A DNA stretch of 64,000 nucleotides from Flavobacterium zepuense. Its GTDB lineage: Bacteria; Bacteroidota; Bacteroidia; Flavobacteriales; Flavobacteriaceae. Shown here in pieces: positions 9,541 to 18,301 of this stretch. Below the pieces are notes generated by a model. That model was not told where the DNA came from and searched no databases. It saw only the letters and a list, made by a program, of their open reading frames with translations. The stretch lies in the NCBI RefSeq assembly GCF_007097145.1, contig NZ_VJVZ01000003.1:355222-419221 (forward strand), given 5' to 3'. Position numbers and translations under genes: made by a program. The number at the start of each line of letters is the position of its first letter. Within the stretch, counting starts at the first letter, position 1.

Positions 9541-9612
9541 GCTGTTCCCTTTCGACCGCAGGGAGGAATATCTCTTATTTAACATTGAGATTTCCCCACT
9601 TCACTGCGTTGG
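9541..9612. repeat. Degenerate flavobacterial intergenic repeat
   Basis: The stretch containing TTTCGACCGCAGGGAGGAA, TATCTC and later GAGATTTCCCC...CTGCGTTGG is an imperfect inverted arrangement. It resembles a repeat family frequent in Flavobacterium intergenic DNA, recognised from memory; the arms are only partly conserved. Confidence 0.4.
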
Positions 9613-9631
9613 ATTACTAATAAGAGCTTAA

Positions 9632-10186
9632 TTACTTTAACAGCGGCTCAATCCTGCTTTTAACCATATCACTGTCGTCTTTCCAGTCACCGGGGTTATC
9701 TTTATAGTTGGTAACCATAATCACTTTACCTTCTGCATTCAGCACAATATACTTAGAAAAATCATCTATGTTTTCAAACTGTGGCGGGGTAATTTCGGTA
9801 ACAAACTTTTTGTTGCGTTTATTGGTTTTATCGCCATATACCGCATCTTTTAAGACCGCGATCTTAATGTTTTCATCCAGTTTTTGTAAATAATCAACAG
9901 CTCCGGTAATCTTCTCGCTGGTTTGCGGATCAACCAGCAGCACATAAAACTCCATATCATAGTCTTTAGACAGTTTAATGGCAGTAGGCAAATGCAGGCG
10001 GCACGGTTCGCACCAAATGCCAAAGGTGTAAAACAGGGTGTTTTTTTTACCCGACTTTTGCGCCAGTTTGTAAATATCGTTACTATCAACAGTGGTAATA
10101 TTTACATTTTTAGGTTCGGTTTTTGTTTGCTGCGCATTTACGTATATAGAACATACAAAGGCAAATAGTAGTAAAAATCGTTTCAT
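9632..10186 (-). CDS. TlpA-like thioredoxin-family protein
   Basis: A 184-residue exported thiol-disulfide protein. The signal peptide (about residues 1-18, ending YVNAQQ) is followed by a thioredoxin fold with the redox motif C59-E-P-C62 in the context FGIWCEPCRLHLP. Proteins of this type reduce or isomerise disulfides in the periplasm. The segment ITPPQFENIDDFSKYIVLNAEGKV supplies the usual cis-Pro region. Nothing nearby points to a specific partner such as cytochrome c maturation. The start is the only Met before the signal peptide. Confidence 0.85.
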   Translation of the reverse strand: MKRFLLLFAFVCSIYVNAQQTKTEPKNVNITTVDSNDIYKLAQKSGKKNTLFYTFGIWCEPCRLHLPTAIKLSKDYDMEFYVLLVDPQTSEKITGAVDYLQKLDENIKIAVLKDAVYGDKTNKRNKKFVTEITPPQFENIDDFSKYIVLNAEGKVIMVTNYKDNPGDWKDDSDMVKSRIEPLLK

Positions 10187-10284
10187 GGTTATTGGTTTTA
10201 TTATATAGACGCTTAAAATTACACAATGGTTGCACGCCTATGTTAAAAATCATAAGGCCACCCCATAAAAATAACCATAAAAAA

Positions 10285-10306
10285 ACTGCCTTATCACTAA
10301 GGCAGT
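10285..10306 (-). terminator. Rho-independent terminator for the 10334-10705 gene
   Basis: Perfect 9-bp stem ACTGCCTTA/TAAGGCAGT with loop TCAC. On the minus strand it is followed by a run of T (the A-run at 10279-10285 on the plus strand), placing it 28 bp after the stop of the minus-strand gene. Confidence 0.8.
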
Positions 10307-10333
10307 CCGGAATATGGTATAAAATAAGAGGTG

Positions 10334-10705
10334 TTAATTAAAATTAGCCTCAATCATTTCTACAAATTTTTCATCGCTCATTTTGTTCGATGTGCTTTCT
10401 TTAGCGACGGCATTTTTATACTGCGGCGTTTCCGACAGGTATTTAATAAACTGCTCCTGGGCATCGCCCGTACCGGTTATGTGTATGGCATCTACGTTTT
10501 GCATAAAGGCAGTAATTTCTTTAAAAAATTTTTGCCTAAGCGTAATTTCATGGTTGTTAGCGGCATTTTCGCTGCTGTTACCTTCAGCACCCTCATTAGT
10601 GGCATGGCCCAGTACAATAAATTTTCCTTCAGTTACATCTTCCCTGCCCACTACGGTTGCATGGTGCGAATCCATCCATACACCAAATTGTTTTTTCCCT
10701 GACAT
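10334..10705 (-). CDS. Small conserved protein with eRF1/Pelota-like central fold (putative)
   Basis: A 123-residue soluble protein. The N-terminal KQFGVWMDSHHATVVG and the segment DAIHITGTGDAQEQFIKYL recall the domain-2-like fold shared by eRF1/Pelota relatives and bacterial translational-machinery-like proteins. This family placement is by resemblance only. A low-complexity insert rich in Asn, Glu and Gly lies around residues 38-52. It is a monocistronic gene with its own terminator immediately downstream. The biological role is unknown. Confidence 0.55.
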   Translation of the reverse strand: MSGKKQFGVWMDSHHATVVGREDVTEGKFIVLGHATNEGAEGNSSENAANNHEITLRQKFFKEITAFMQNVDAIHITGTGDAQEQFIKYLSETPQYKNAVAKESTSNKMSDEKFVEMIEANFN

Positions 10706-10852
10706 ATATTTTGTTATTTTCTTAAAGGTACTGTAATTGGCGGGTGGCCAACCTCATATTGGGTTAAGATTGTGATTAAATATAAATTACGCACAGGTTA
10801 AAAATTACACAAAACACTGCGCTATTTGCTGCCGAAATAGTATTTTCAACAC

Positions 10853-11608
10853 ATGAAAACCACCTCTGAAGATAAGACCTTAGGCACCGTAACCGAATTT
10901 ACAATTAACGCCCCGCAACTGGGCCGCGACAAAACCATTTGGGTGTACCTGCCTTATAATTATAACGATACTGCACAAAGCTTCCCTGTAATTTACATGC
11001 ACGACGGGCAAAATGTTTTTAACCATACCGAATCGCCTAAGCGTGAATGGTTTGTGGAGGACAAACTTAACGACCTGCATTCGGAGGCTATAATAATAGG
11101 GATAGAACACGGCGGCATTAATCGCCGTATAGATGAGATGACGCCTTATAAAAACGAAAAATATGGTGGCGGCCATGCCGATGATTACCTTGATTTTATT
11201 GTAAATACACTTAAGCCGTATGTAGATGAGAACTATAGGACGCTATCGGATACAAAAAACACCACGATATTTGGCAGTTCGGTTGGCGGGTTAATATCGT
11301 TTTATGCGCTGTTAAAGTTCCCCAACGTGTTTGGCAATGCCGGGGTGTTTTCGCCGTCGTTTTGGTTTAGCGAAGAGATCTTCACCCTGATGGAAACCGT
11401 AAAGCACATAGAAGGCCGCATATACTTTATGGCGGGCGACCATGAAAGCCAGGCCATGCTGCCCGATTTAGAGCAGATGGAGCAATTGGTTTTAGAGCGC
11501 GTAACTACCAAAGAACAGGTGCATAAAAAAATAGTGCATAACGGCCACCACAACGAAAAGCTGTGGCGAAAGGAATTTAGCGATGCCTACAGCTGGCTAA
11601 TGGATTAA
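10853..11608 (+). CDS. Alpha/beta-hydrolase, esterase of the IroE/enterochelin-esterase type (COG2819)
   Basis: A 251-residue cytoplasmic alpha/beta-hydrolase with no signal peptide. Family signatures are WVYLPYNYN near residue 32, VIYMHDGQN (about 45-53), the nucleophile elbow GSSVGG near 144, a Asp-containing AGDHES near 197 and HNGHHNEKLW near 224 supplying the catalytic His. Such enzymes hydrolyse esters of carbohydrate, acyl or siderophore substrates. It is about half identical by eye to the secreted paralogue at 12067-12885, suggesting a local duplication that later gained or lost a signal peptide. Confidence 0.85.
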   Translation: MKTTSEDKTLGTVTEFTINAPQLGRDKTIWVYLPYNYNDTAQSFPVIYMHDGQNVFNHTESPKREWFVEDKLNDLHSEAIIIGIEHGGINRRIDEMTPYKNEKYGGGHADDYLDFIVNTLKPYVDENYRTLSDTKNTTIFGSSVGGLISFYALLKFPNVFGNAGVFSPSFWFSEEIFTLMETVKHIEGRIYFMAGDHESQAMLPDLEQMEQLVLERVTTKEQVHKKIVHNGHHNEKLWRKEFSDAYSWLMD

Positions 11609-12010
11609 TTAATTCTGCTGTGCCCTGAACAAAGCCAATAGCACCTCCGGGTCGATAAGCCCTGTAGGCGATCGTTGCATCTCTACAAGTACGCTTTTCA
11701 TGGCAAAAGGGCTCAGGCCCATATTAATACCCATTTCGCGTATGGCCTTTTGCTCATTGCTGTGTAAAACGCCGTCGGCCTGCATTAGCAGTGCCAGCCT
11801 GTAAAATTGCAGTATGCGCTCATGTTCGGTTTTTAGTACCTTTTTAGGCGCAGGATGTTTAAATAGTTCTTTAAAGGCAGTGGTTTCCACACGAAGCTGC
11901 TCTGCCACGATACTCAAAAAACGGTATTCGCGTTCGTGTACCTCGCCATCTATTTTTGCAAAAGCGATCATTTCAGACAATAAACTCAGCTTTTCTTCGT
12001 ATGTATTCAT
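11609..12010 (-). CDS. TerB-like protein
   Basis: A 133-residue all-helical protein whose paired acidic motifs (FAKIDGEVHEREYRFL near residue 17 and MQADGVLHSNEQKAI near 95) match the TerB/DjlA-type metal-binding helical domain. TerB domains bind divalent metal and appear in tellurite-resistance and stress-response clusters, but no other ter genes are nearby. Its stop codon abuts the stop of the esterase gene, so the two genes are exactly convergent. It separates two paralogous esterases on the opposite strand. Confidence 0.7.
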   Translation of the reverse strand: MNTYEEKLSLLSEMIAFAKIDGEVHEREYRFLSIVAEQLRVETTAFKELFKHPAPKKVLKTEHERILQFYRLALLMQADGVLHSNEQKAIREMGINMGLSPFAMKSVLVEMQRSPTGLIDPEVLLALFRAQQN

Positions 12011-12066
12011 ATCGGCACTATTTTTCGCTAAAATATCTTATTTGGCCTAAAAAAACAAACCATTTT

Positions 12067-12885
12067 ATGAAACCTTACTTGTTTTTATTTTTTGCGGTGC
12101 TAACAGTGGCGGGTGGAAAGGCTCAGCAAAAAACGGTATCGCCTAATGTTAGCTCCTATAGCCTTTTGGCTCATGAGCTTAACACATCTAAAAAAATATG
12201 GGTGTACCTGCCGTATAATTACAATAAAACATCTAAAAGCTACCCGGTTGTGTACATGCACGACGGGCAAAACCTGTTTGATAAAACCACTTCTTTTGCA
12301 GGCGAATGGCGCGTAGATGAAACGTTGGACAGCCTTAAGGTCGAGGTTATTGTGGTTGGGATAGAGCACGGCGGCGATGAACGTACCAAAGAGCTTACTC
12401 CTTACAAGAATGAGCAATATGGCGGCGGCGGCGCTGATGTGTACCTCGACTTTATAATGAATACCCTTAAACCGGATATTGATAAACGTTACCGCACTAA
12501 AAAAGACCGCGAAAACACGGCGCTCTTTGGCAGTTCATTGGGTGGGCTGGTTTCGTATTACGCGCTTATCAATTACCCCGATACCTTTGGCAAAGCAGGA
12601 GTGTTTTCCCCTTCCTTTTGGTTTACCAAAGATATTTTTGAGCTTACCGAGTATGTAGACCATATTGATGCTAAAATATACTTTATGGCGGGCGATAAGG
12701 AGAGTAAGGATATGGTACCCGACCTGAACCGTATGTACCAGCTGGTGCGTAAAAAAGACCGCAAGCCTAACCGGTTAAAGAAAAAAATCGTGCCCGGCGG
12801 CAATCATAACGAGGCGCTTTGGTCACGCGAATTTGCCGAGGCCATTACATGGCTCATGGCCGAAGAAAAGCAAATAGGTAAGTGA
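12067..12885 (+). CDS. Secreted alpha/beta-hydrolase, paralogue of the 10853 esterase
   Basis: A 272-residue exported esterase. I place the start at 12067 because it gives a proper signal peptide (MKPYLFLFFAVLTVAGGKAQQ); the frame is open further upstream to 11956, overlapping the opposite-strand TerB gene, but that extension would bury the signal peptide. The domain signatures parallel its neighbour: IWVYLPYNYN, VVYMHDGQN, GSSLGG nucleophile elbow, AGDKES and GGNHNEALW for the catalytic His. The same family as the cytoplasmic copy suggests that the two enzymes act on one substrate class in different compartments; that is inference. Confidence 0.85.
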   Translation: MKPYLFLFFAVLTVAGGKAQQKTVSPNVSSYSLLAHELNTSKKIWVYLPYNYNKTSKSYPVVYMHDGQNLFDKTTSFAGEWRVDETLDSLKVEVIVVGIEHGGDERTKELTPYKNEQYGGGGADVYLDFIMNTLKPDIDKRYRTKKDRENTALFGSSLGGLVSYYALINYPDTFGKAGVFSPSFWFTKDIFELTEYVDHIDAKIYFMAGDKESKDMVPDLNRMYQLVRKKDRKPNRLKKKIVPGGNHNEALWSREFAEAITWLMAEEKQIGK

Positions 12886-12897
12886 TTGATAAAACAC

Positions 12898-12905
12898 TAT
12901 CTTTG
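12898..12905 (+). promoter_or_regulatory. -7 box of DUF1456 gene
   Basis: TATCTTTG, 14 bp upstream of the ATG at 12920, implying a very short leader. No -33 TTG is visible at normal spacing. Confidence 0.5.
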
Positions 12906-12919
12906 CCAAAATATTATTT

Positions 12920-13378
12920 ATGAATAACAACGACGTTTTTAAAAAATTACGTGTAGCATTGCAGCTTCGCGACGACCAGATCGTACAAATATTAGAACTT
13001 GTAGATTTTAGGATCTCTAAGGCAGAGCTGGGCGCTTTCTTTCGCAATGCAGACCACCCTAACTATATGGAGTGTGGCGACCAGGTATTGCGTAATTTTT
13101 TAAACGGGCTTGTAATTCACCTTCGTGGCACTAAAGATAACCCTACCAATGCCATGGATGTTATTGAGAAAAACAAAGAAGCCGTTAAAAATCAGCCGTT
13201 TATCAGCACAGAAAAATCAGCGTCATCTAAAGGCGCACCTGCCCCAAGGCCAAAGGCTGCTAACAAGCCTGCCGCTAAAAAAGGCCCCTCTCAAAACAAA
13301 AAATTCGACAAAACTAAAAAACCGGCACCTGTTGTAGAGCAGGTTAAGTTTAACAACGGCAAGAATAAAAAAGGATAA
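12920..13378 (+). CDS. DUF1456 family protein (YehS-like)
   Basis: A 152-residue protein. The first about 95 residues contain the tandem DUF1456 repeats, each with a small helical unit (NNDVFKKLRVAL and MECGDQVLRNFLNGL). The remaining 55 residues are a Lys/Pro/Ala-rich, disordered and strongly basic tail that could bind nucleic acid. DUF1456 has no established function. The tail is a common feature of the Bacteroidota versions. It precedes the DUF4269 gene by 13 bp, so the two may be co-transcribed. Confidence 0.85.
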   Translation: MNNNDVFKKLRVALQLRDDQIVQILELVDFRISKAELGAFFRNADHPNYMECGDQVLRNFLNGLVIHLRGTKDNPTNAMDVIEKNKEAVKNQPFISTEKSASSKGAPAPRPKAANKPAAKKGPSQNKKFDKTKKPAPVVEQVKFNNGKNKKG

Positions 13379-13391
13379 CCCCTTCTTTTTT

Positions 13392-13916
13392 GTGGATACG
13401 TTTACAACCCTACACTACCTTGCAAAAGGCAGCACCATGCAGCGCGAAGCATTTACGGTGCTGACCCGCCATAACATTATGCCGCTGCTTGGTGGCTATA
13501 CACCTATGCTTGCCGGTACGTTTCCGCTTGATATTGCGGTTAAGGGCAGCGACCTTGATATTTTATGCTACTGGCAGGATGCTGAAGTTTTTAAGCAGGA
13601 TGTAACCCGACATTTTTCGGGTTTTAATGGCTTCACGCTTAGGGAAGCCATCATCAACAATCAAAAAAGCATCATTGCCAATTTTTTTGCCGATGGTTTG
13701 GAAGTCGAAATTTTTGGGCAAAATATTCCGGTAAAGGAGCAATTGGGCTACAGCCACATGGTTATAGAATACAAGATCTTACAGCAAAAAGGCGATGATT
13801 TTAAAAACAAAATCATTGCCCTTAAGCAATCCGGCCTAAAAACCGAACCCGCTTTTGCTCAATTATTAGGCCTTAATGGCAATCCTTATCTCGCGCTTTT
13901 AGAATATGTGCTGTAA
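13392..13916 (+). CDS. DUF4269 protein, nucleotidyltransferase-like
   Basis: A 174-residue protein. The segment LAGTFPLDIAVKGSDLDILCYW near residues 40-60 contains a G...DxDI pattern like the active site of minimal nucleotidyltransferases, and the overall length matches DUF4269. The start is a GTG at 13392; an internal ATG at 13437 would remove residues that belong to the family pattern, so GTG is preferred. No function is established for DUF4269. It sits 13 bp after DUF1456. Confidence 0.75.
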   Translation: MDTFTTLHYLAKGSTMQREAFTVLTRHNIMPLLGGYTPMLAGTFPLDIAVKGSDLDILCYWQDAEVFKQDVTRHFSGFNGFTLREAIINNQKSIIANFFADGLEVEIFGQNIPVKEQLGYSHMVIEYKILQQKGDDFKNKIIALKQSGLKTEPAFAQLLGLNGNPYLALLEYVL

Positions 13917-13938
13917 CAATTAAAATGCGTTAAATCCC

Positions 13939-13961
13939 CGCCTGTGCCATTCGGGCAGGCG
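13939..13961. repeat. Small intergenic hairpin CGCCTG/CAGGCG
   Basis: Six-bp arms at 13939-13944 and 13956-13961 lie 23 bp past the DUF4269 stop. There is no T-run, so terminator function is doubtful. The rest of the 251-bp gap to 14168 shows only A/T-rich sequence and a weak TAACTTTA box near 14113. Confidence 0.35.
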
Positions 13962-14167
13962 CGATTGCCTGCATCCGCGTTCCTTATCTGCAAGTAAAAT
14001 TCCAAGAATAAAAATCGGTAATATTTTATAACAATAGTTACGATACCCATAAAACAGCCCTAATAAAATGTTAAGTAACATTTTATAAACCCCCTTTAAA
14101 ATAAGGCTTTTGTAACTTTACATAAATAGCCTGTACGGGCTACACCCCGCAGGCGAAAAAGCCATAC

Positions 14168-16351
14168 ATGAAAATTATTACCATTTCTTACAGGTTGCCC
14201 CTGTCTATAAAAAAGCAAAACCGAAAAACTACAATTACCCAAACCGCGGGTGGCCTGGCCACAGCAGTACTCTCGTATTCTGAGAAAAGCAATGCCAACT
14301 TAACATGGGTGGGCGTAGCCGATTTTGAGAAAAGTACGTGGGAAAACCATAAAGACGGCTTCAGCAAAAATTTTGAAATAGAACCCGTTTTCCTTGATAA
14401 AAAACTCAACAAGAATTTTTATAATGTATTCAGCAATTCGGTGCTCTGGGCGCTGTTTCATTACTTTCCGTCATATATGGAATATAACGACGAAGCGTTT
14501 GAAGCCTACAAAACTGCCAACCAGATCGTTGCCGACAAAGTAAACGAAATTTACGAACCCGGCGATATTGTATGGATACACGATTACCATTTTTTAGGGC
14601 TTGCTAATTTAATCCGCCAGCAACACCCCGATGCTAAAATTGGGTTCTTTTTGCACATACCCTTCCCTAATTTCGAGATCTTCAGGATCATGCCCAACAA
14701 AGTTAAGCGTTACTTACTGGAGGGTATGCTGGGCGCCAACCTCGTGGGGTTTCATACCTGGGATAATGCCATACATTTTACCGAGTGTGTAGAAAAGATA
14801 CTGGGCCTTAACCAGCGCGGCTTTGTGTTTAGCCAGGACAGCCACCGCACCAAGGTGGGCTCCTTTCCTATCAGTATCGATTTTGATAAGTTTTACGATG
14901 CTTACGATAAACCCAATGTTATTGCCCTGCGCAACGAGATTGCCGAACTGTACCACGACAAAAAAGTCATATTTTCGGTAGACCGGCTGGATTACAGCAA
15001 AGGCATCAATAACCGCCTTAATGCATTTGAAAGCTTTTTAGAAAAATTCCCTGAGTGGAAAGAAAAAGTAGTGTTCCTGCTTGTTATCGTTCCGTCGCGT
15101 GAAGAAATTGGCAAATATGGCGAGCGTAAGCGCATGATAGAGAACAACATTAGCCGCATTAACGGTGCATTGGGTAACTATAAGTGGACACCCGTGGTGT
15201 ACCAATACCAGTCGGTTGATTTTGATAAGCTTATTGCACTTTATAGTAGTGCTCATGTGGCGTTAATATCGCCTGTGCGCGACGGTATGAACCTTGTGGC
15301 AAAAGAGTATGTTGCCGCCCGTAAAGACCTGCGTGGCGTGCTGCTTTTAAGCGTATTGGCGGGTGCTGCGAAAGAATTGCAGGAAGCCATTACCATCAAT
15401 CCGTTTGATACTGAGCTTATTGCCGAAAAAATAAACCTTGCCCTGCTAATGGACGAAAGCGAGCAGGAACGCCGTATGCAGCGCATGCAAAATTACCTGC
15501 GCACGCACGACGTGTTTAGGTGGGCAAGCCGCTTTTTAAGCGAAACCGAAGAAATGCACAGCCACGATAACCAGGCACAGCCGTTAAAAGGAAAGCTTAA
15601 GGCAGAATTGTTTGAGAAATTTGAACAGGCACATAAGCGATTGCTTTTATTGGATTTTGACGGTACACTTGTTAACCTAAAATCGAAACCTGAGTTGGCC
15701 GTGCCCGATGATATGCTTATTAACCTGCTTACCAGCCTTGCATCCAATCCTAAAAATGAGGTGTGGATAATTAGCGGGCGCGATAAGAATTTCTTAGAAA
15801 AATACCTGGGACATTTACCTGTGGGCCTTGTGGCCGAACACGGCGGTTATATTAAGCGCGGTGGCTGGGAACCTATTATCCAGGGTGTACCGGAGTGGAA
15901 AGACCGCGTTATTGATGTGATGCAGGAGTACGTAAACACCAATGCCGAGAGTTTTATTGAGGTTAAAGAGTTTGGTGTGGCGTGGCATTACCGCAATGTA
16001 GATGAGAAACAGGGTTTCTTAACATCTCGTGAGTTGCTTACCCTGCTTAAAAACCACCTGTACAACACCCCTACCCAAATTATAGACGGCAATAAAGTTA
16101 TTGAGGTTAAACACTTTATGGCGCATAAGGGCTCTACCTGCCGTGATAAGATTTTATGCAATCCGCACGATTTCGTATTGGCCTTTGGCGATGATAAAAC
16201 CGATGAGGATTTATTTGAACAACTAACCGGCAACACTGAATTTTCGGTTAAAGTAGGCCCCGGCAATACTGCCGCAAAATACAGGGTTAGCACTGTAGAA
16301 GAGGTATTGGAGTTTTTGAATCAGTTAGAAGAGCGTTCTGTAGTAAAGTAA
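14168..16351 (+). CDS. Bifunctional trehalose-6-phosphate synthase/phosphatase
   Basis: A 727-residue fusion that makes trehalose from UDP-glucose (or another NDP-glucose) and glucose-6-phosphate. The N-terminal GT20 synthase (about residues 1-465) has GGL (28-30), WIHDYHF, FFLHIPFP, VDRLDYSKG and RDGMNLVAKEY, supplying the usual donor- and acceptor-binding residues. The C-terminal HAD-type phosphatase (about 490-720) has the catalytic LLDFDGTLV near 495-503, ISGRD, and GDDKTDEDLF for metal binding. Both halves look intact. It is monocistronic. The product would serve as an osmoprotectant or stress solute. In Bacteroidota this fused form is the normal arrangement. Confidence 0.95.
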   Translation: MKIITISYRLPLSIKKQNRKTTITQTAGGLATAVLSYSEKSNANLTWVGVADFEKSTWENHKDGFSKNFEIEPVFLDKKLNKNFYNVFSNSVLWALFHYFPSYMEYNDEAFEAYKTANQIVADKVNEIYEPGDIVWIHDYHFLGLANLIRQQHPDAKIGFFLHIPFPNFEIFRIMPNKVKRYLLEGMLGANLVGFHTWDNAIHFTECVEKILGLNQRGFVFSQDSHRTKVGSFPISIDFDKFYDAYDKPNVIALRNEIAELYHDKKVIFSVDRLDYSKGINNRLNAFESFLEKFPEWKEKVVFLLVIVPSREEIGKYGERKRMIENNISRINGALGNYKWTPVVYQYQSVDFDKLIALYSSAHVALISPVRDGMNLVAKEYVAARKDLRGVLLLSVLAGAAKELQEAITINPFDTELIAEKINLALLMDESEQERRMQRMQNYLRTHDVFRWASRFLSETEEMHSHDNQAQPLKGKLKAELFEKFEQAHKRLLLLDFDGTLVNLKSKPELAVPDDMLINLLTSLASNPKNEVWIISGRDKNFLEKYLGHLPVGLVAEHGGYIKRGGWEPIIQGVPEWKDRVIDVMQEYVNTNAESFIEVKEFGVAWHYRNVDEKQGFLTSRELLTLLKNHLYNTPTQIIDGNKVIEVKHFMAHKGSTCRDKILCNPHDFVLAFGDDKTDEDLFEQLTGNTEFSVKVGPGNTAAKYRVSTVEEVLEFLNQLEERSVVK

Positions 16352-16517
16352 GGTTACACAAAGTACCGCAAAGAAGCCACAAAGTTTCGCTAAGATAAAA
16401 ATATTACAACCTAATCGTAAAGATTGTAAAGATTGGATTGTGATTTCAGATTGTCATGAGCCAGCTTATTTACAAGGCGGGTATGAATGTATGCTGTAAC
16501 TAAGACTGTAAACTAAA

Positions 16518-17060
16518 TTACTCTTTTAAATTTGTGCCTAAAATTTTTACGCTACTGCCTATCTCTTTAAACGATGGCAGATACTTTTCAAATTCCGATG
16601 CGTTGGCCGAACTCATCACTACTGTGGCAATAGTGTGGGTGCATTCAATTATTAAGAGTGCCTCCTTTTTACCGTCGGGGTACAAATAGGTTACAACATT
16701 ATAACGCCCTGTTGCGAAATCGTCTTTTTTGATGTTGGGGAAGCTGAGTTTAAGGGTATCTATTTTTATGCCCGGAAAGTTCTGCTTCATATAATCATTG
16801 TTTCCATCAATCCACTGGTCCATATTAGGGTTATCCTCATAATCAATCCCGTACACATACATGTAATTAAGTTCATGGTCGTTTATTACATTGGTCTTAA
16901 TAAAAAACGGAACCTTATTATCTACCGCAAGTAGCCAGTTTTTTGGCACATCGACAGATATGGTGTGCTTTTCACCTACTATCATTTTTGTTTGCGCCTT
17001 AATAGTAATAGTAGTAAAAGCAAATAGTAAAAACAGTATCGTTTTGAAATATTTTGTCAT
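16518..17060 (-). CDS. Secreted hypothetical protein
   Basis: A 180-residue exported protein of unknown family. I use the ATG at 17060 because it gives a clear signal peptide (MTKYFKTILFLLFAFTTITIKAQ); the reading frame is open 14 codons further, but the extra residues are not signal-like. The mature part has a beta-rich pattern with a possible PsbP-like sandwich (ISVDVPKNWLLAV... and ALLIIECTHTIATVVMSS). No catalytic motif is recognisable. It is a single gene on the minus strand. Confidence 0.6.
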   Translation of the reverse strand: MTKYFKTILFLLFAFTTITIKAQTKMIVGEKHTISVDVPKNWLLAVDNKVPFFIKTNVINDHELNYMYVYGIDYEDNPNMDQWIDGNNDYMKQNFPGIKIDTLKLSFPNIKKDDFATGRYNVVTYLYPDGKKEALLIIECTHTIATVVMSSANASEFEKYLPSFKEIGSSVKILGTNLKE

Positions 17061-17223
17061 AAGATTGGATATTATTTGCAGGATGAGCAGCCTGCTATAC
17101 AAAAATACAGTAGTTATGAAATAAATTGATAAACCTACACTAAAAATATGGCTGCCCCTGTTTATGTTTTAATTATTGACGGTGGTTTTTATATATTTAC
17201 AATCCGATAAACATTAACCTTAA

Positions 17224-17862
17224 ATGAAAAAACTCTTATATATAATTGCTCTCCTGCCTGCCCTGCTTACTGCCCAGGAAATCGCCGTGCTAAAATATTC
17301 CGGCGGCGGCGACTGGTACGGCAACCCTACCTCACTACCTAATTTGGCTAAGTTTTGCAACCAGAATATTAACACTAAGCTAAAGCCCAAAACCAGCGTG
17401 GTTGAGGCCGGTAGCCCCGACCTCTTCTCGTATGCCTTTGTACACATGACGGGCCATGGCAACGTGGTATTTAGCGATAATGACGTGATTAACCTGCGCA
17501 ACTACCTTACATCGGGCGGGTTTTTACATATTGATGATAACTACGGTATGGATAAATTTATCCGTAAAGAGATCAAAAAGATCTTCCCCGATAAAGAACT
17601 GACACAGGTACCCATAAACCACGAAATTTATAAGGGACCATTTGCTTTCCCACAGGGCATGCCAAAAATTCATGAACATGATAACAAACCGCCGCAAGCG
17701 TGGGGTATTTTTATAGAAGACCGCCTTGTACTGCTTTACACCCTGGAAACCGACCTTGGTGATGGCTGGGAAGACCAGGAGGTGCACAACGACCCTGTTG
17801 AAGTGCGCACAAAAGCACTACGCATGGGTGCCAATATTGTGAACTACGCGTTTAAGGAATAA
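17224..17862 (+). CDS. DUF4159 domain protein, secreted
   Basis: A 212-residue exported protein. The signal peptide (residues 1-17, ending LLTAQE) is followed by a DUF4159 domain with YSGGGDWYGN near the start, FVHMTGHGNVVF in the middle and GGFLHIDDNYGMD after it; the fold resembles a class I glutamine-amidotransferase-like Rossmann domain without an obvious catalytic Cys. In Bacteroidota this family accompanies MoxR/BatA-type loci or stands alone, as here. TTGAC at about 17177 followed by TATATTTA could be its promoter. Confidence 0.8.
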   Translation: MKKLLYIIALLPALLTAQEIAVLKYSGGGDWYGNPTSLPNLAKFCNQNINTKLKPKTSVVEAGSPDLFSYAFVHMTGHGNVVFSDNDVINLRNYLTSGGFLHIDDNYGMDKFIRKEIKKIFPDKELTQVPINHEIYKGPFAFPQGMPKIHEHDNKPPQAWGIFIEDRLVLLYTLETDLGDGWEDQEVHNDPVEVRTKALRMGANIVNYAFKE

Positions 17863-17867
17863 TTTTA

Positions 17868-17900
17868 ATTACGAATTACGTATTACGTATTACGTATTAC
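17868..17900. repeat. Heptamer tandem repeat ATTACGN
   Basis: Four full units and a partial fifth of a 7-bp period (ATTACGA, then ATTACGT three times, then ATTAC), directly after DUF4159. Confidence 0.8.
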
Positions 17901-17924
17901 TAAATCAACGATTACTTCACGCAC

Positions 17925-18022
17925 TGTCATTGCGAATGAAGCGTAGCGGAATGTGGCAATCTCATAATTTTGAAACACAACGATAAGATTGCCACGCTCC
18001 ATTGCATTCCGCTCGCAACAAT
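17925..18022. repeat. REP-like inverted repeat element
   Basis: An imperfect inverted repeat with a perfect core GTGGCAATCT (17953-17962) / AGATTGCCAC (17986-17995) and flanking arms built from TCATTGCGAATG..AGCGGAATG and CATTCCGCTCGCAAC. It resembles the TCATTGCGA...GCAATCT family found between genes across Bacteroidota. With the heptamer repeat and the terminator it fills the 439-bp gap; no gene is visible. Confidence 0.7.
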
Positions 18023-18097
18023 ATCAAACAACCCGCAGTACTGAAGCCGTTCTTTCAGTAAAACAAACTTTACATCATTTCATACAATTTACAAAAC

Positions 18098-18136
18098 AAA
18101 AAACAGCCCTGTAAAGTATATACACGGCTGTTTTTT
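18098..18136. terminator. Bidirectional terminator
   Basis: Arms AAAAAACAGCC (18098-18108) and GGCTGTTTTTT (18126-18136) form an 11-bp stem with A-run and T-run on either side. It can end transcription from both sides. Confidence 0.75.
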
Positions 18137-18301
18137 ATGTTTTATGCGATCTTGCAAAAAAAAGGCACATTCCAAAATCCGAAAGTGAAATATTAAAAAT
18201 TAATATTCTCTAAATCAGCATATTTTAATATTGCCTTTCACTCAGTTTTCATGATTAATTTTTACTGCTAAATACGTATACATTGTAAGCAATGTACTAT
18301 G

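Noticed and set aside
10331..10736. Plus-strand frames opposite the 10334-10705 gene
   Set aside because: Shadow frames of the minus-strand gene, which has a proper terminator and a coherent protein.
17868..17900. CRISPR array
   Set aside because: The heptamer repeats have no spacers of CRISPR length and no cas genes are nearby.
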